This document shows, piece after piece, positions 10,079-23,121 of a stretch of 47,388 bases of DNA. A program made the translations under genes and the position numbers. The notes under the pieces were generated by a model. That model ran no database searches and was not told the origin of the DNA. It saw only the letters and a program-made list of their open reading frames with translations. Position 1 is the first letter of the stretch. The number at the start of each line of letters is the position of its first letter. The DNA is from Myxococcales bacterium (lineage in GTDB: Bacteria > Myxococcota_A > Polyangia > Palsa-1104). The stretch covers positions 1 through 47,388 of the forward strand of contig PNAM01000059.1 in NCBI GenBank assembly GCA_003170275.1. The letters run 5' to 3'.

Positions 10079-11994
10079 CAGAAACCCACCAGCGCGAGCA
10101 CGGTCGAGACCACCTGCTCCCACGCGCCGACCACGCGGCGGCGCGGCGCGGCGTCGGGCTCGGCGCGCAGGCCGTTGTTCCAGCGCTTTACGTCGAGCGG
10201 CACGCGCCGGTCGGGATCGATCTCGGCCCACACCACCTTGTGATCGCTCTCGTAGGTCCAGCGTTTCCAGCGCGGACCGTCGGCGTGGCCGCCGTCCCAC
10301 TTCTCGTGCTTCTCGGAGCCGTCGGCGAACACCACCTTGAGCTCGACCGGGAAGATCAGCTCGCCGCGCCGGTGCACCACCACCTCGCTCGAATACGGCG
10401 TCTTCTCGTGCTTGGGCAGCTCGACCTCTTTGCGCGCGGCGCCGGGCGCGTCGAACCAGCCGGCGAGCGTGCGCTTGGGGCGCACGTCCACGCTCAGCAC
10501 CTGGTAGTCGAGCACCTGCGAGCTGCGCAAGATCGGCGTCCAGTACCAGCTCAGATCTTCGCCGGCGCCTTCGTCGAACGCGTGCACGAAGTCGTCGATG
10601 CGCGGGTGGCGGAAGCGCCAGGTCTCGTAGTAGTGGCGCATCGCGCCCTCGAACTTGGGCGCGCCGAGGAAATTCTCCAGCGTGCGCAGCGACACTGCGG
10701 TCTTCGAGTAGGTGATCGCGCCATACGCCCCGTTCGAGACGAACTCGAACGCGCGCGTCTCGAGCGGATCGAGATCGGCCCGCCCGCGGTACGACAGCCG
10801 CGCCATCTCGGTCGAGGCCATGCGGTGCCCGAGCACCTCCCACTCGCCGCTCGACGCGCCGAACAGGCGATCGAGGCCCCAGCCGGTGGAGGTCTCGGTG
10901 AAGCCTTCGTCGAGCCAGGCCTCCTCGACCTCGTCGGAGCCGACCATGCCGTAGAAATATTGGTGCGCGAACTCGTGCACGGTGACCAGCTCCGGCAGGT
11001 GCACGCCGCTCGGCACCGGCGCGTCGAAGGTGGTGATCAGCGTGGGGTACTCCATGCCGCCCGCGCCCTCGGCGCCGGTGGGAATGTCGATCACGCTCAG
11101 GCGCGCGTAGGGGAACGGGCCGAAGCGGCGGGTCATCTCGTCGAGCGCCAGCTTGACCGACGCGAGGTGGCGGGGCGCGTTGGCCTCGTGGCCGGGGATG
11201 GCGTAGAGGAGCACCTTCACCTGGCCGAGCGCGTCGGTGAACTGGTCCTCGTGCACCACGAAGCGCGGGCAGACCATGAGCGCGAAGTCGTGCACGTCCT
11301 CGGCGTGGAAGGCGAGCGTCTTGCGATCGCCGTGGGCGGTCTCGCCGGTGGGCACGCCGGTGGCGGCGACGACGAATTTGCCGGGCAGGTCGAGCTCGAC
11401 GTCGTAGACGCCGTAGTCGGCGAAGAACTCCGAGTTGGCGTGGTGCTGGTGCGCGCGCCAACGGCAGCCCTGCCCGCCGTCGCAGTCCCACACGCCGATC
11501 TTGGGGAACCACTGCGCTACAGCCGAGAAGTCCTCGTGGTAGCCCGTGCGCGCGTAGACTTTCGGCAGCACGGTCTTCCAGTCCACCTCGATCTCGACGG
11601 TGGCGCCGGGCGCGATCGGCGCGGGCAGCTCGACGGTGGCGAGCGTGTCGTCGACTTTCCACTTCGCGGTCAGGTCCTGGCCGGCGACCACGATCTTCGA
11701 GACATCGATCGCGCCCCAGCCGTGCTTCTCGGCGTCGGTGAAGCGCAGCTTGCCGTGCGACTCGCGGTAGAACGTCGAGGCCTCGTTCTTGAACGCGTTC
11801 ATATAAAGGTGGAAGACCAGCTGCGTGGCCGGTCCGCTGGCGACGTTGCGCCAGGTGAGGCGCTCGTGGCCGGTCAGCTCGTGCTTGTCCGGCTCGAAGC
11901 GGGCGTGGATCTGATACGAGGCGTTGCGCGGCGACAGCGGCCCGGGCACGCGCAGCGCCGAGACCACTGTCATGAACAGGGTGAGAGCGGTCAT
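10078..11994 (-). CDS. M1 family (gluzincin) metallopeptidase
   Basis: This 638-residue zinc metallopeptidase has the complete M1 site: HEFAH at residues 340-344 with the third zinc ligand Glu 18 residues later in EEAWLDEGF. The family GAMEN position reads GGMEYP, so the classical exopeptidase N-terminus-binding motif is altered and true aminopeptidase activity should not be assumed. The N-terminal part is a beta-sandwich domain (YQIHARFEPDKHELTGHERL) and the C-terminal third has a helical/beta region. The first 15 residues are hydrophobic but short, so export is uncertain. It is the first gene of an operon with a membrane protein and diverges from tsaE across 33 bp that contain a near-perfect palindrome. 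Confidence 0.9.
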   Translation of the reverse strand: MTALTLFMTVVSALRVPGPLSPRNASYQIHARFEPDKHELTGHERLTWRNVASGPATQLVFHLYMNAFKNEASTFYRESHGKLRFTDAEKHGWGAIDVSKIVVAGQDLTAKWKVDDTLATVELPAPIAPGATVEIEVDWKTVLPKVYARTGYHEDFSAVAQWFPKIGVWDCDGGQGCRWRAHQHHANSEFFADYGVYDVELDLPGKFVVAATGVPTGETAHGDRKTLAFHAEDVHDFALMVCPRFVVHEDQFTDALGQVKVLLYAIPGHEANAPRHLASVKLALDEMTRRFGPFPYARLSVIDIPTGAEGAGGMEYPTLITTFDAPVPSGVHLPELVTVHEFAHQYFYGMVGSDEVEEAWLDEGFTETSTGWGLDRLFGASSGEWEVLGHRMASTEMARLSYRGRADLDPLETRAFEFVSNGAYGAITYSKTAVSLRTLENFLGAPKFEGAMRHYYETWRFRHPRIDDFVHAFDEGAGEDLSWYWTPILRSSQVLDYQVLSVDVRPKRTLAGWFDAPGAARKEVELPKHEKTPYSSEVVVHRRGELIFPVELKVVFADGSEKHEKWDGGHADGPRWKRWTYESDHKVVWAEIDPDRRVPLDVKRWNNGLRAEPDAAPRRRVVGAWEQVVSTVLALVGF

Positions 11995-11999
11995 GCACG

Positions 12000-12025
12000 G
12001 CGGAGTGTACACGGGTACACTCCGC
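12000..12025. promoter_or_regulatory. 11-bp inverted repeat in the M1 peptidase/tsaE divergent gap
   Basis: GCGGAGTGTAC, a 4-nt spacer, then GTACACTCCGC make a perfect 11-bp inverted repeat that fills most of the 33-bp space between the two start codons. It ends 2 bp before the tsaE ATG. It could be an operator for both genes or an mRNA hairpin masking the tsaE ribosome-binding site. Confidence 0.6.
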
Positions 12026-12027
12026 GC

Positions 12028-12494
12028 ATGATCGAGCAAAAGAGCGCCTCGCTCGAGGACACGCAGTCGCTCGGCGCGGCGCTCGGGCAGGTGCTCGAGG
12101 CGGGCGACGTGGTGCTGCTCGAGGGCACGCTCGGCGCCGGCAAGACCGCGTTCGTGCAGGGGCTGGCGCGCGGGCTGGGGGTGCCGGCCGAGCGGCGGGT
12201 GGCGAGCCCGACCTTCACGCTGGTCAACGAGCACGCCGGGCGCGTGCCGCTGTATCACGTGGATCTGTATCGCATCGAGGATCCGGCGGAGCTCGAGGAG
12301 ATCGGCATGAGCGAATATCTGGAGGGGAGCGGGGTGACGGTGGTCGAGTGGGCCGAGCGGCTCGCGCACCTTGCACCGGCGGAGCGGGTCGAGGTGCGGT
12401 TCGAGATCACCGGCGAGCACAGCCGGATCTTGCGCGCGGCGGCGGTCGGCGAGCGGGCCGAGGCGCGCCTACAGCGCTGGGCGGAGGCGCTGTC

Positions 12495-12498
<4 letters not shown>
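12028..12498 (+). CDS. tsaE: tRNA threonylcarbamoyladenosine biosynthesis ATPase TsaE
   Basis: This 156-residue protein is the ATPase partner of the TsaB-TsaD complex that makes t6A37 on ANN-decoding tRNAs. Clear motifs are the Walker A LEGTLGAGKTAFVQGLA, the switch segment ASPTFTLVNEH, YHVDLYRIEDPAELEEIGMSEYL and VVEWAERL. Length and motif order fit the family. No tsaB or tsaD is present nearby. The ATG has no normal Shine-Dalgarno because the upstream palindrome occupies that position. The stop overlaps the next start (ATGA), indicating translational coupling with the glycosyltransferase. Confidence 0.94.
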
Positions 12499-13592
<1,094 letters not shown>

Positions 13593-13599
13593 CACGTAC

Positions 13600-13613
13600 G
13601 ACCCCGGGGGGTC
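13600..13613. terminator. Short GC palindrome between convergent genes
   Basis: GACCCC-GG-GGGGTC separates the glycosyltransferase stop from the stop codon of the convergent minus-strand gene. The stem is 6 bp at most with a very tight loop and has only TT after it. A weak bidirectional terminator is possible but unproven. Confidence 0.3.
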
Positions 13614-14015
13614 TTAGGCGAATTGCGCTTTGAGCTTGTCGTCCCATTCGTCGGCGACGCGCGCGATGGTGTCGAGCATGTCGACGAACTCGTCGAAGTC
13701 GAACGAGTCGAGCGAGCGCAGCGCGCGCAGATACACGCGCCCGGTCTCCTTGTCGATCGCGAACGCGCCGTCTTCGGTGGCGAGGTAGTTGAGCTCGAGC
13801 AACTGCCGGTACAGGTCTTCCTTCTTGCTCGCCGGCACGTCCATGATCGGCGCCAGGAACAAGATGAAGCCCTTGGCCTCGATCACGTTGATGCCCACCG
13901 TGGCGGAGCCGCGCGCGACCTGCGTGAACCCGTCCTTGTCGAGCGGCTCGATCGGCACGCCGATGAGCTCGGAGAAGCGCTGGATATAATCGGCCACGCG
14001 CTGCACGTCGGTCAT
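13614..14015 (-). CDS. CesT/YbjN-like small acidic protein (type III chaperone fold)
   Basis: This 133-residue, acidic, soluble protein starts MTDVQRVADYIQRFSELIG. It has the alternating strand/helix pattern of the Tir-chaperone/YbjN superfamily: GSATVGINVIEAKGFILFLAPIM, then KEDLYRQLLELNYLATEDGAFAIDKETG, then a C-terminal helix. In that superfamily members act as secretion chaperones or as general protein-binding factors. No type III secretion gene is visible here. It lies 4 bp downstream of a Ser/Thr kinase and is the last gene of a three-gene minus-strand unit, so it may bind the kinase or its substrate (inference). Confidence 0.62.
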   Translation of the reverse strand: MTDVQRVADYIQRFSELIGVPIEPLDKDGFTQVARGSATVGINVIEAKGFILFLAPIMDVPASKKEDLYRQLLELNYLATEDGAFAIDKETGRVYLRALRSLDSFDFDEFVDMLDTIARVADEWDDKLKAQFA

Positions 14016-14019
14016 GAGA

Positions 14020-15381
<1,362 letters not shown>

Positions 15382-15392
15382 TCGTCGCTAAG

Positions 15393-15410
15393 TGTAGCTA
15401 GCTGGCTACA
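15393..15410. promoter_or_regulatory. Inverted repeat upstream of kinase start
   Basis: TGTAGC, a 6-nt loop (TAGCTG), then GCTACA form a perfect 6-bp inverted repeat 11 bp upstream of the kinase ATG at 15381. It lies inside the 58-bp gap after the sigma-54 activator. It could be an operator or an mRNA hairpin modulating kinase expression. Confidence 0.4.
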
Positions 15411-15439
15411 GTGCGCCCGTACTTTGAAGGTGACCGGCG

Positions 15440-16804
<1,365 letters not shown>

Positions 16805-16853
16805 CACGTCGGAGCCTAGCACACGGATCCCGACGACGCTGTAAGCTGGGCGG

Positions 16854-17447
16854 ATGGCAACTTGTCGCCTCGCGATCGCGTTCCTGCTGGTCGCCGCATC
16901 CCTTTGCGGATGCAAGCGTCACCCGCAGGCGCCGGGCGGGTTCGCGCTGGCGTTCGTCGAAGCGGGCCGATCGGGCGCGCTCGGCGCCGACTGGGTCGAC
17001 GACGCGCTGATCGAACGCATGCGGCGGGCCGAGCGGCTGGAGCTGGCGGCGCACGCGGGCGTGCCGGCCGATGCCCTGGTCAAGGTGTGGGCGCGGCCGG
17101 CCGACGCGGCCTTCGCGCAACAGGCTCGGGCGGATAAGCAGCGTGAGCGCGCAGCGGCCGGGCTGGCGCGCTCGCTACAGGGCGAGTGTCAGGCCGTGCT
17201 CGACGAGGAAGGGCGCGCCAAGCGGGTCGCCGCGATCACCAGCGCCGTCGAGAACGCGCCAGCCGAAGCGAGCGCCGAGCTCACCGCGCTGGCCGCGGCC
17301 CTCGGCACCGCGCAGCTCGCGCGCGTGCAGTGTACGCACGGCGCGGTCGGCCTGTTGCTCGTGCCGCACCCGCCCGACTGGCGCGTGGTCGACGTGTTCG
17401 CCATGAGCGAGAACCGATCGCCGGTCCCGCTGCCTTCGGTGAAATAA
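16854..17447 (+). CDS. Lipoprotein of unknown function
   Basis: This is a 197-residue protein with a signal peptide and lipobox LCG|C at Cys20 (LVAASLCGCKRH). The mature part is Ala-rich and largely helical, with basic/acidic stretches (QARADKQRERAAAGLARSLQGE) and a pair of cysteines (QGECQAV and RVQCTHG) that could form a disulfide. No family is recognised. It diverges from the FHA-sigma54 activator across 49 bp and could be under its control (inference; no clear GG-N10-GC sigma-54 promoter was seen). Confidence 0.75.
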   Translation: MATCRLAIAFLLVAASLCGCKRHPQAPGGFALAFVEAGRSGALGADWVDDALIERMRRAERLELAAHAGVPADALVKVWARPADAAFAQQARADKQRERAAAGLARSLQGECQAVLDEEGRAKRVAAITSAVENAPAEASAELTALAAALGTAQLARVQCTHGAVGLLLVPHPPDWRVVDVFAMSENRSPVPLPSVK

Positions 17448-17459
17448 CTCGACGGATCG

Positions 17460-17918
17460 CTACGACTTGATGTGCAGCGGCAGCTTGCGATCGATCGACG
17501 CCGCGGCGCCGTCGGTGAACAGCTTCCACAGGTGGCGCATCTGCAGCTCCACCGCGCGGCGGTCGTCGTGCTCCTCGTCCTCTTCGTCGTCCTCTTCGGC
17601 GTCGACGTCGAGCTCGTCCTTGACCTCTTCGAGGATATCCACCAGCACCGCCGCCGACGCGACGCGCAGCCCGCCCACCTCGATCACGCCGTCGAACTCG
17701 ATCGGCAGGTAGATCTCGGCGGCCATGTCGTGCACGTCGAGCCGATCGTAGAACTCGATCAGCGCGTCCTCGTCGATGTTGTCGCCGAGCGTCGCCACCT
17801 CGGTGTGGTCGGCCCGCGGCAGCTGGGGAGCGCCCAGCTTCTCCATGTGCTTGGCGAGCTCCACGATCTCGTCATCGCTCAAGCGGTCGGTCAGCGGTCC
17901 GATCTCGATCTCGGCCAT
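17460..17918 (-). CDS. Acidic protein of unknown function
   Basis: This 152-residue, strongly acidic, soluble protein starts MAEIEIGPLTDRLSDDEIVELAKHMEKLG. It contains an Asp/Glu run near residues 108-118 (AEEDDEEDEEHDD) and ends LPLHIKS. No signal peptide, membrane helix or known motif was found. It converges with the lipoprotein gene (12-bp gap) and diverges from glnD across 157 bp. Reading-frame composition (GC at third positions, no rare codons) supports a real gene. Its function is unassigned. Confidence 0.7.
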   Translation of the reverse strand: MAEIEIGPLTDRLSDDEIVELAKHMEKLGAPQLPRADHTEVATLGDNIDEDALIEFYDRLDVHDMAAEIYLPIEFDGVIEVGGLRVASAAVLVDILEEVKDELDVDAEEDDEEDEEHDDRRAVELQMRHLWKLFTDGAAASIDRKLPLHIKS

Positions 17919-18035
17919 GCGACTATCTTGCGGAGGCGGCTGAGGTTGTCAACGTGCGCGATCCTCCCGTCGCTGCCGGGAGGCGCCTGGGGCGCGCCGC
18001 AGCTCACCGAGCTGCCGCTGTTTCCCTAAATCCGG

Positions 18036-18066
18036 TTACACACTCGAAATAACGCCCCTATATAGT
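18036..18066 (+). promoter_or_regulatory. Candidate sigma-70-type promoter of glnD
   Basis: An A/T-rich patch in an otherwise GC-rich gap contains TTACAC (18036-18041) and TATATAGT (18059-18066), spaced 17 bp if TATATA is the -10 element. The -10 ends about 10 bp before the glnD ATG, which would give an mRNA with almost no leader. The -35 match is poor. Confidence 0.35.
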
Positions 18067-18075
18067 AGAGGCTCG

Positions 18076-20793
18076 ATGGTTGCGGTCCTTGACGACTTGA
18101 AGCAGCTGGCGCGCGCCGAGCAGGCGTCGGCGTGCCGCACGTTCCTCGCGACCGAGCACGCGCGCATCGCGGCGGGCCACACCGCCGGCGCGGCGGGCGA
18201 CGACACCGCGCGGGCCTATGCGCACGCCGCCGACGAGGTGGTGCGCGCGCTGTTTCGCGCCGCGCGAGCCGGCGGGGCGCACAACTTCGAGGTCGCGCTG
18301 GTGGCGGTGGGCGGCTACGGCCGCGCGGAATTGTGCCCGTACTCGGATCTCGATCTGTGGTTCCTGGTGCCGAACAACATCATGGCCTCGGGCCGCGCGC
18401 AGGCGCTCGCCGAGGCGGTGCTCTATCCGTTGTGGGACCTGAAGATGGAGGTCGGGCACGCGGTGCGCACCGTCGACGAGGCGCTGCAGCTCTCGCGCGA
18501 GGATCTGACCGCCTGCACGGCGCTGCTCGACACCCGTTTTCTCGACGGCGATCGCGCGCTGTTCGACAAGCTCGAGCGCGAGATCCCGCGGCTGTTCGAT
18601 CGCGATCCCAACGGCTTCGTGCGCCGCCTCGCGGCCGAGAAGGCCGAGCGTCACGCGCGCTTCGGCGACACGGTGTTCCTGCTCGAGCCCAATCTGAAGA
18701 ACGGCGAGGGCGGCTACCGCGATCTGTTGGTCGGGCTGTGGGCGGCCAAGGGCCGCTTTCGCGTGCGCGATTTTGGCGATCTGTTGGCCATCGGCCAGTC
18801 CAGCCCGCGGCAGGTCGACGCGCTGGTGCAGGCGCGGCGCTTCTACCTGCAGCTGCGCACCGCCGCGCACCTGCACGCCAAGCGCAAGGCCGATCGGCTG
18901 ACTTTCGAGGCGCAGGAGGCGATCGCGCCCGAGCTCGCGCCGACGCTCGAGGTGCGCCTGCCGGCATCGGCGCCCGAGCTCCCCATCGAGCCGGCGGTGG
19001 CGCCCGCGGTCGAGGCGCTCATGCAGCAATATTTTCTGCACGCCAAGTCGGTCAAGCGCGAGACCGAGCGCATGCTCGAGCGCTGCCTGGTCGAGCCGCA
19101 GCGCAAGCCGCTGGTGCGCAACCTCGATCACTCGTTCGCGCTGTTCAACGGCAAGCTCACCACGCAGGACCCGCAGGTGTTCCGCGATCGGCCGTCGGAG
19201 CTGGTGCGCATCTTCAACGTCGCGCTGGAGACCGGCGCCGAGCTCTACGGCCACACGCGCGAGCTGATCGCCGACGTGGTGGCGCAGCACGTCCAGGCGA
19301 CGCCCGGCCGGATGGCCGAGGACAAGCAGGCCGGCGCTGAGCTGCTCAAGCTGCTGCTCGACGATCGCGACGCGCGCTCGCCGTCCCTGCTCGAGCAGGC
19401 GCACGATCTCGGGATCCTGGCGGCAGTGATGCCCGAGTTCGCGCCGTGCACCGGGCGTGTGCAGCACGACCTGTACCACGTGTTCACCGTCGACCAGCAC
19501 CAGCTCTACGCGGTGGCGCGGCTCAAGGCGCTGGCGCGCGGCGAGCTGACCGCCGAGCTGCCGGTGCCGTCGGAGACCATCAAGCTGGTGGAGCGGCGCG
19601 CGTCGTTGTACCTCGGCACGCTGTTGCACGACGTGGGCAAGCCGCTCGGCAAGGGCCACTCGGAGACCGGCGCGCGCCTGGCCACGGCGATCGGCAAGCG
19701 GCTCGGGCTCTCCGACGAGGACGTGTCGCAGACCGAGTTCCTGGTGCGCAAGCACCTGGTGCTCTCGCACCTGTCGCAGCGGCGCGATCTCAACGACGTG
19801 GCGATGATCGCCAACCTGGCGCACGAGCTCTCCGACGAGGAGACGCTGCGCCAGCTCTACCTGCTCACGGTCGCCGACATGTCGATGGTGGCGCCCGGCA
19901 ACCTGACCGAGTGGAAGGAGCAGCTCTTGCGCGAGCTGTACGCGCGCACGCTCGCGCACTTCCGCCGCGGACCGGATCTGGCCGGCACGGACACGAGCAC
20001 GCTGGTCGAGCAGCGGCACGCGCGCGTGGCCGAGCTGCTCGGCGAGAAGCCCGAGGCGCTCACCGAGTGGTTCGCCAGCGTGCCCGACCGCTACGTCACG
20101 CTCACCTCGCCCAAGCAGATCGCGCGGCACGTCGCGCTCTCGCGGCGGCGGCTGGGCGGCAAGGCGGGCATGGTCGCCGAGGTGGTGCACCGGCCGCGCA
20201 AGGGCGTGAGCGAGGTGACCGTGTGCGCCGACGACGTGCCGGGCCTGCTGTCGCGGATCGCCGGCGTGCTCTTGGCCAACCGCGTGGACGTGCTCGGCGC
20301 GCACATCACCTCGCGCAAGCTCGCCGGCGGCGGCACCGAGGCGATCGACGTGTTCACCACGCGCGATCGCTACGGACGGCCGATCACCGACGCCAAGCGC
20401 TGGGCGCGCGTCGAAGAGGATCTCGCGCGCGTGCTCGATGGGCGCGCCACCGTCGAGGCGGTGATCGAGGAGCGGCGCGAGCGCTCGACGCTGCCCGAGC
20501 GCGTGGTGCCGGCGGTGCGCACCGAGGTCGAGGTCGACAACCAGGTCTCGGCCGACTTCAGCGTCGTCGACGTGTTCACGCAGGATCGCCTGGGCGTCTT
20601 GTATACGATCACGCGCACGCTCGCCGAGCTGGAGCTCGACATCCAGCTGTCCAAGGTCGCCACCGAGGCGGCGCGCGTGGCCGACGTGTTCTACGTGCGC
20701 GAAGCGGCGGGCGGCAAGCTGGCGCCCGACCGGGTCGACGAGCTCAAGCTCGCGCTCGGCGAAGCGCTCGGCCGGCTGCAAGCGCGCGGCTGA
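18076..20793 (+). CDS. glnD: Bifunctional [protein-PII] uridylyltransferase / uridylyl-removing enzyme
   Basis: GlnD adds UMP to, and removes it from, PII signal proteins in response to glutamine, setting nitrogen status. At 905 residues it matches the family (about 890). Domains in order: nucleotidyltransferase (GGYGRAELCPYSDLDLW near 79), a helical GlnD linker, an HD phosphohydrolase (LLHDVGKPLGKGHSETGA near 516), then two ACT domains (DVPGLLSRIAGVLLANRVDV near 718 and FTQDRLGVLYTITRTLAELE near 833). All catalytic signatures are intact. No glnB/glnK or amtB lies in the window. The stop TGA abuts the stop of the convergent kinase gene with no base between. Confidence 0.95.
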   Translation: MVAVLDDLKQLARAEQASACRTFLATEHARIAAGHTAGAAGDDTARAYAHAADEVVRALFRAARAGGAHNFEVALVAVGGYGRAELCPYSDLDLWFLVPNNIMASGRAQALAEAVLYPLWDLKMEVGHAVRTVDEALQLSREDLTACTALLDTRFLDGDRALFDKLEREIPRLFDRDPNGFVRRLAAEKAERHARFGDTVFLLEPNLKNGEGGYRDLLVGLWAAKGRFRVRDFGDLLAIGQSSPRQVDALVQARRFYLQLRTAAHLHAKRKADRLTFEAQEAIAPELAPTLEVRLPASAPELPIEPAVAPAVEALMQQYFLHAKSVKRETERMLERCLVEPQRKPLVRNLDHSFALFNGKLTTQDPQVFRDRPSELVRIFNVALETGAELYGHTRELIADVVAQHVQATPGRMAEDKQAGAELLKLLLDDRDARSPSLLEQAHDLGILAAVMPEFAPCTGRVQHDLYHVFTVDQHQLYAVARLKALARGELTAELPVPSETIKLVERRASLYLGTLLHDVGKPLGKGHSETGARLATAIGKRLGLSDEDVSQTEFLVRKHLVLSHLSQRRDLNDVAMIANLAHELSDEETLRQLYLLTVADMSMVAPGNLTEWKEQLLRELYARTLAHFRRGPDLAGTDTSTLVEQRHARVAELLGEKPEALTEWFASVPDRYVTLTSPKQIARHVALSRRRLGGKAGMVAEVVHRPRKGVSEVTVCADDVPGLLSRIAGVLLANRVDVLGAHITSRKLAGGGTEAIDVFTTRDRYGRPITDAKRWARVEEDLARVLDGRATVEAVIEERRERSTLPERVVPAVRTEVEVDNQVSADFSVVDVFTQDRLGVLYTITRTLAELELDIQLSKVATEAARVADVFYVREAAGGKLAPDRVDELKLALGEALGRLQARG

Positions 20794-21957
<1,164 letters not shown>

Positions 21958-21979
21958 GGCACGTGATACCGTACGCCCG

Positions 21980-23029
21980 ATGCTCAAGCAAGCCACCACC
22001 CGATTGTTCTCGCTGGCGCTCGGGCTGCTGCTCCTCGCGTCCACGGCCTGGGCCGCGCTGCCCGACGACAAGCTGATCGACGACGGCTCGCGCAAGCTCG
22101 AGGCGGGCGACGCCAAGGGCGCGATCGACGACTTCCAGCACGCCGCCGAGAAGGCGCCCAGGGATCCGCGCGCGCACTACCTGCGTGCGGTCGCGCTGCA
22201 GAAGCTGAACGATCCGGCCGGCGCCGAGGAGGCGTTCAAGAAGGCGCTCGCGCTCGATCCCAAGCTGGCCGAGGTGCGCAACGAGCTGGGCGCGCTGTAC
22301 ACCGAGCGCAAGCGGTTTCCCGAGGCGGTCACGGAGCTCAAGCACGCGCTGGCCGACAAGCCCGACCTGCCCGAGGCCTGGTACAACCTGGGCCAGGCGC
22401 TGCTCGCGTCGCAAAAACAGTGCGGCGACGCGGTGGCCGCGTTCAAGCACGTCACGCAGCTCTCCCCGGGCGAGGCCGACGGCTTCATCAACCTGTCGGT
22501 GGCGCAGCGCAAGTGCGGCAAGCTGCCTGACGCCAAGGCGAGCGCCAGCCAGGCGGTCAAGGTCGCGCCGAAGATCCCGCAGGCGCGCGTGAACCTGGGG
22601 CTGGTGCTGCAGGATCTCGGCGATCTCGACGGCGCGCAGGCCTCGTTCACCGTCGCCACGCAGCTCAAGCCCGACTACGCGACCGCGTGGTGGAGCCTCG
22701 GCCTGGTGGAGCTCAAGCGCAAGAAGGCCGACGCGGCGGTCCAGGCGCTGACGCGCGCGCGAGAGCTGTCACCGACGCCGGCGCGCATCGCCGATCTGGG
22801 CGTGGCGTATCGCGACAAGGGCGAGTTCGCCAAGGCCGAGGCGCTGTTTCGCGAGGCGCTGGCCAAGGAGCCGCGCTACCTGCCGGCGCGTTGGCACCTG
22901 GCGCAGACCCTGGCCGCCACCGGGCGCTGCGCCGACCTGGGCGGTGAGCTGGCGGCGCTGCCGGCCGCCGAGGGTAAGAGCGAAGCCGCTGTAAAGCTGA
23001 AGGAAAACTGCCGGACCGCCAAGAAATAG
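21980..23029 (+). CDS. Exported TPR-repeat protein
   Basis: This 349-residue protein has a classical signal peptide ending STAWA|ALPDD at about residue 25. The rest is a run of about eight tetratricopeptide repeats: LEAGDAKGAIDDFQHAAEKA, AEEAFKKALALDPKLAEVRN, ALADKPDLPEAWYNLGQALL, and later ASFTVATQLKPDYATAWWSL and EALFREALAKEPRYLPARWH. Two or three cysteine pairs (SQKQCGD, QRKCGK, GRCADL) could form disulfides. It should act as a periplasmic protein-protein scaffold. It is transcribed away from the kinase at 20794-21957 from a shared 22-bp gap, so co-regulation is likely. The partner is unknown. Confidence 0.88.
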   Translation: MLKQATTRLFSLALGLLLLASTAWAALPDDKLIDDGSRKLEAGDAKGAIDDFQHAAEKAPRDPRAHYLRAVALQKLNDPAGAEEAFKKALALDPKLAEVRNELGALYTERKRFPEAVTELKHALADKPDLPEAWYNLGQALLASQKQCGDAVAAFKHVTQLSPGEADGFINLSVAQRKCGKLPDAKASASQAVKVAPKIPQARVNLGLVLQDLGDLDGAQASFTVATQLKPDYATAWWSLGLVELKRKKADAAVQALTRARELSPTPARIADLGVAYRDKGEFAKAEALFREALAKEPRYLPARWHLAQTLAATGRCADLGGELAALPAAEGKSEAAVKLKENCRTAKK

Positions 23030-23121
23030 CGGCTTCGCCCTTCCTTGCGCCGGCGGGCGAGGGCGAGGGGCGGGGTGCCTTTACTTCGCGCCGGTTCCCG
23101 ACTAGGCTTTCGCCGTAACCC

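Noticed and set aside
13614..14015. Evidence for a type III secretion system
   Set aside because: The small protein has a CesT/YbjN-like pattern, but no secretion apparatus or effector gene is present in the window.
18058..20781. Minus-strand open frame of 907 codons opposite glnD
   Set aside because: GlnD has complete domains on the plus strand. The antisense product is Arg/His/Glu-rich shadow sequence.
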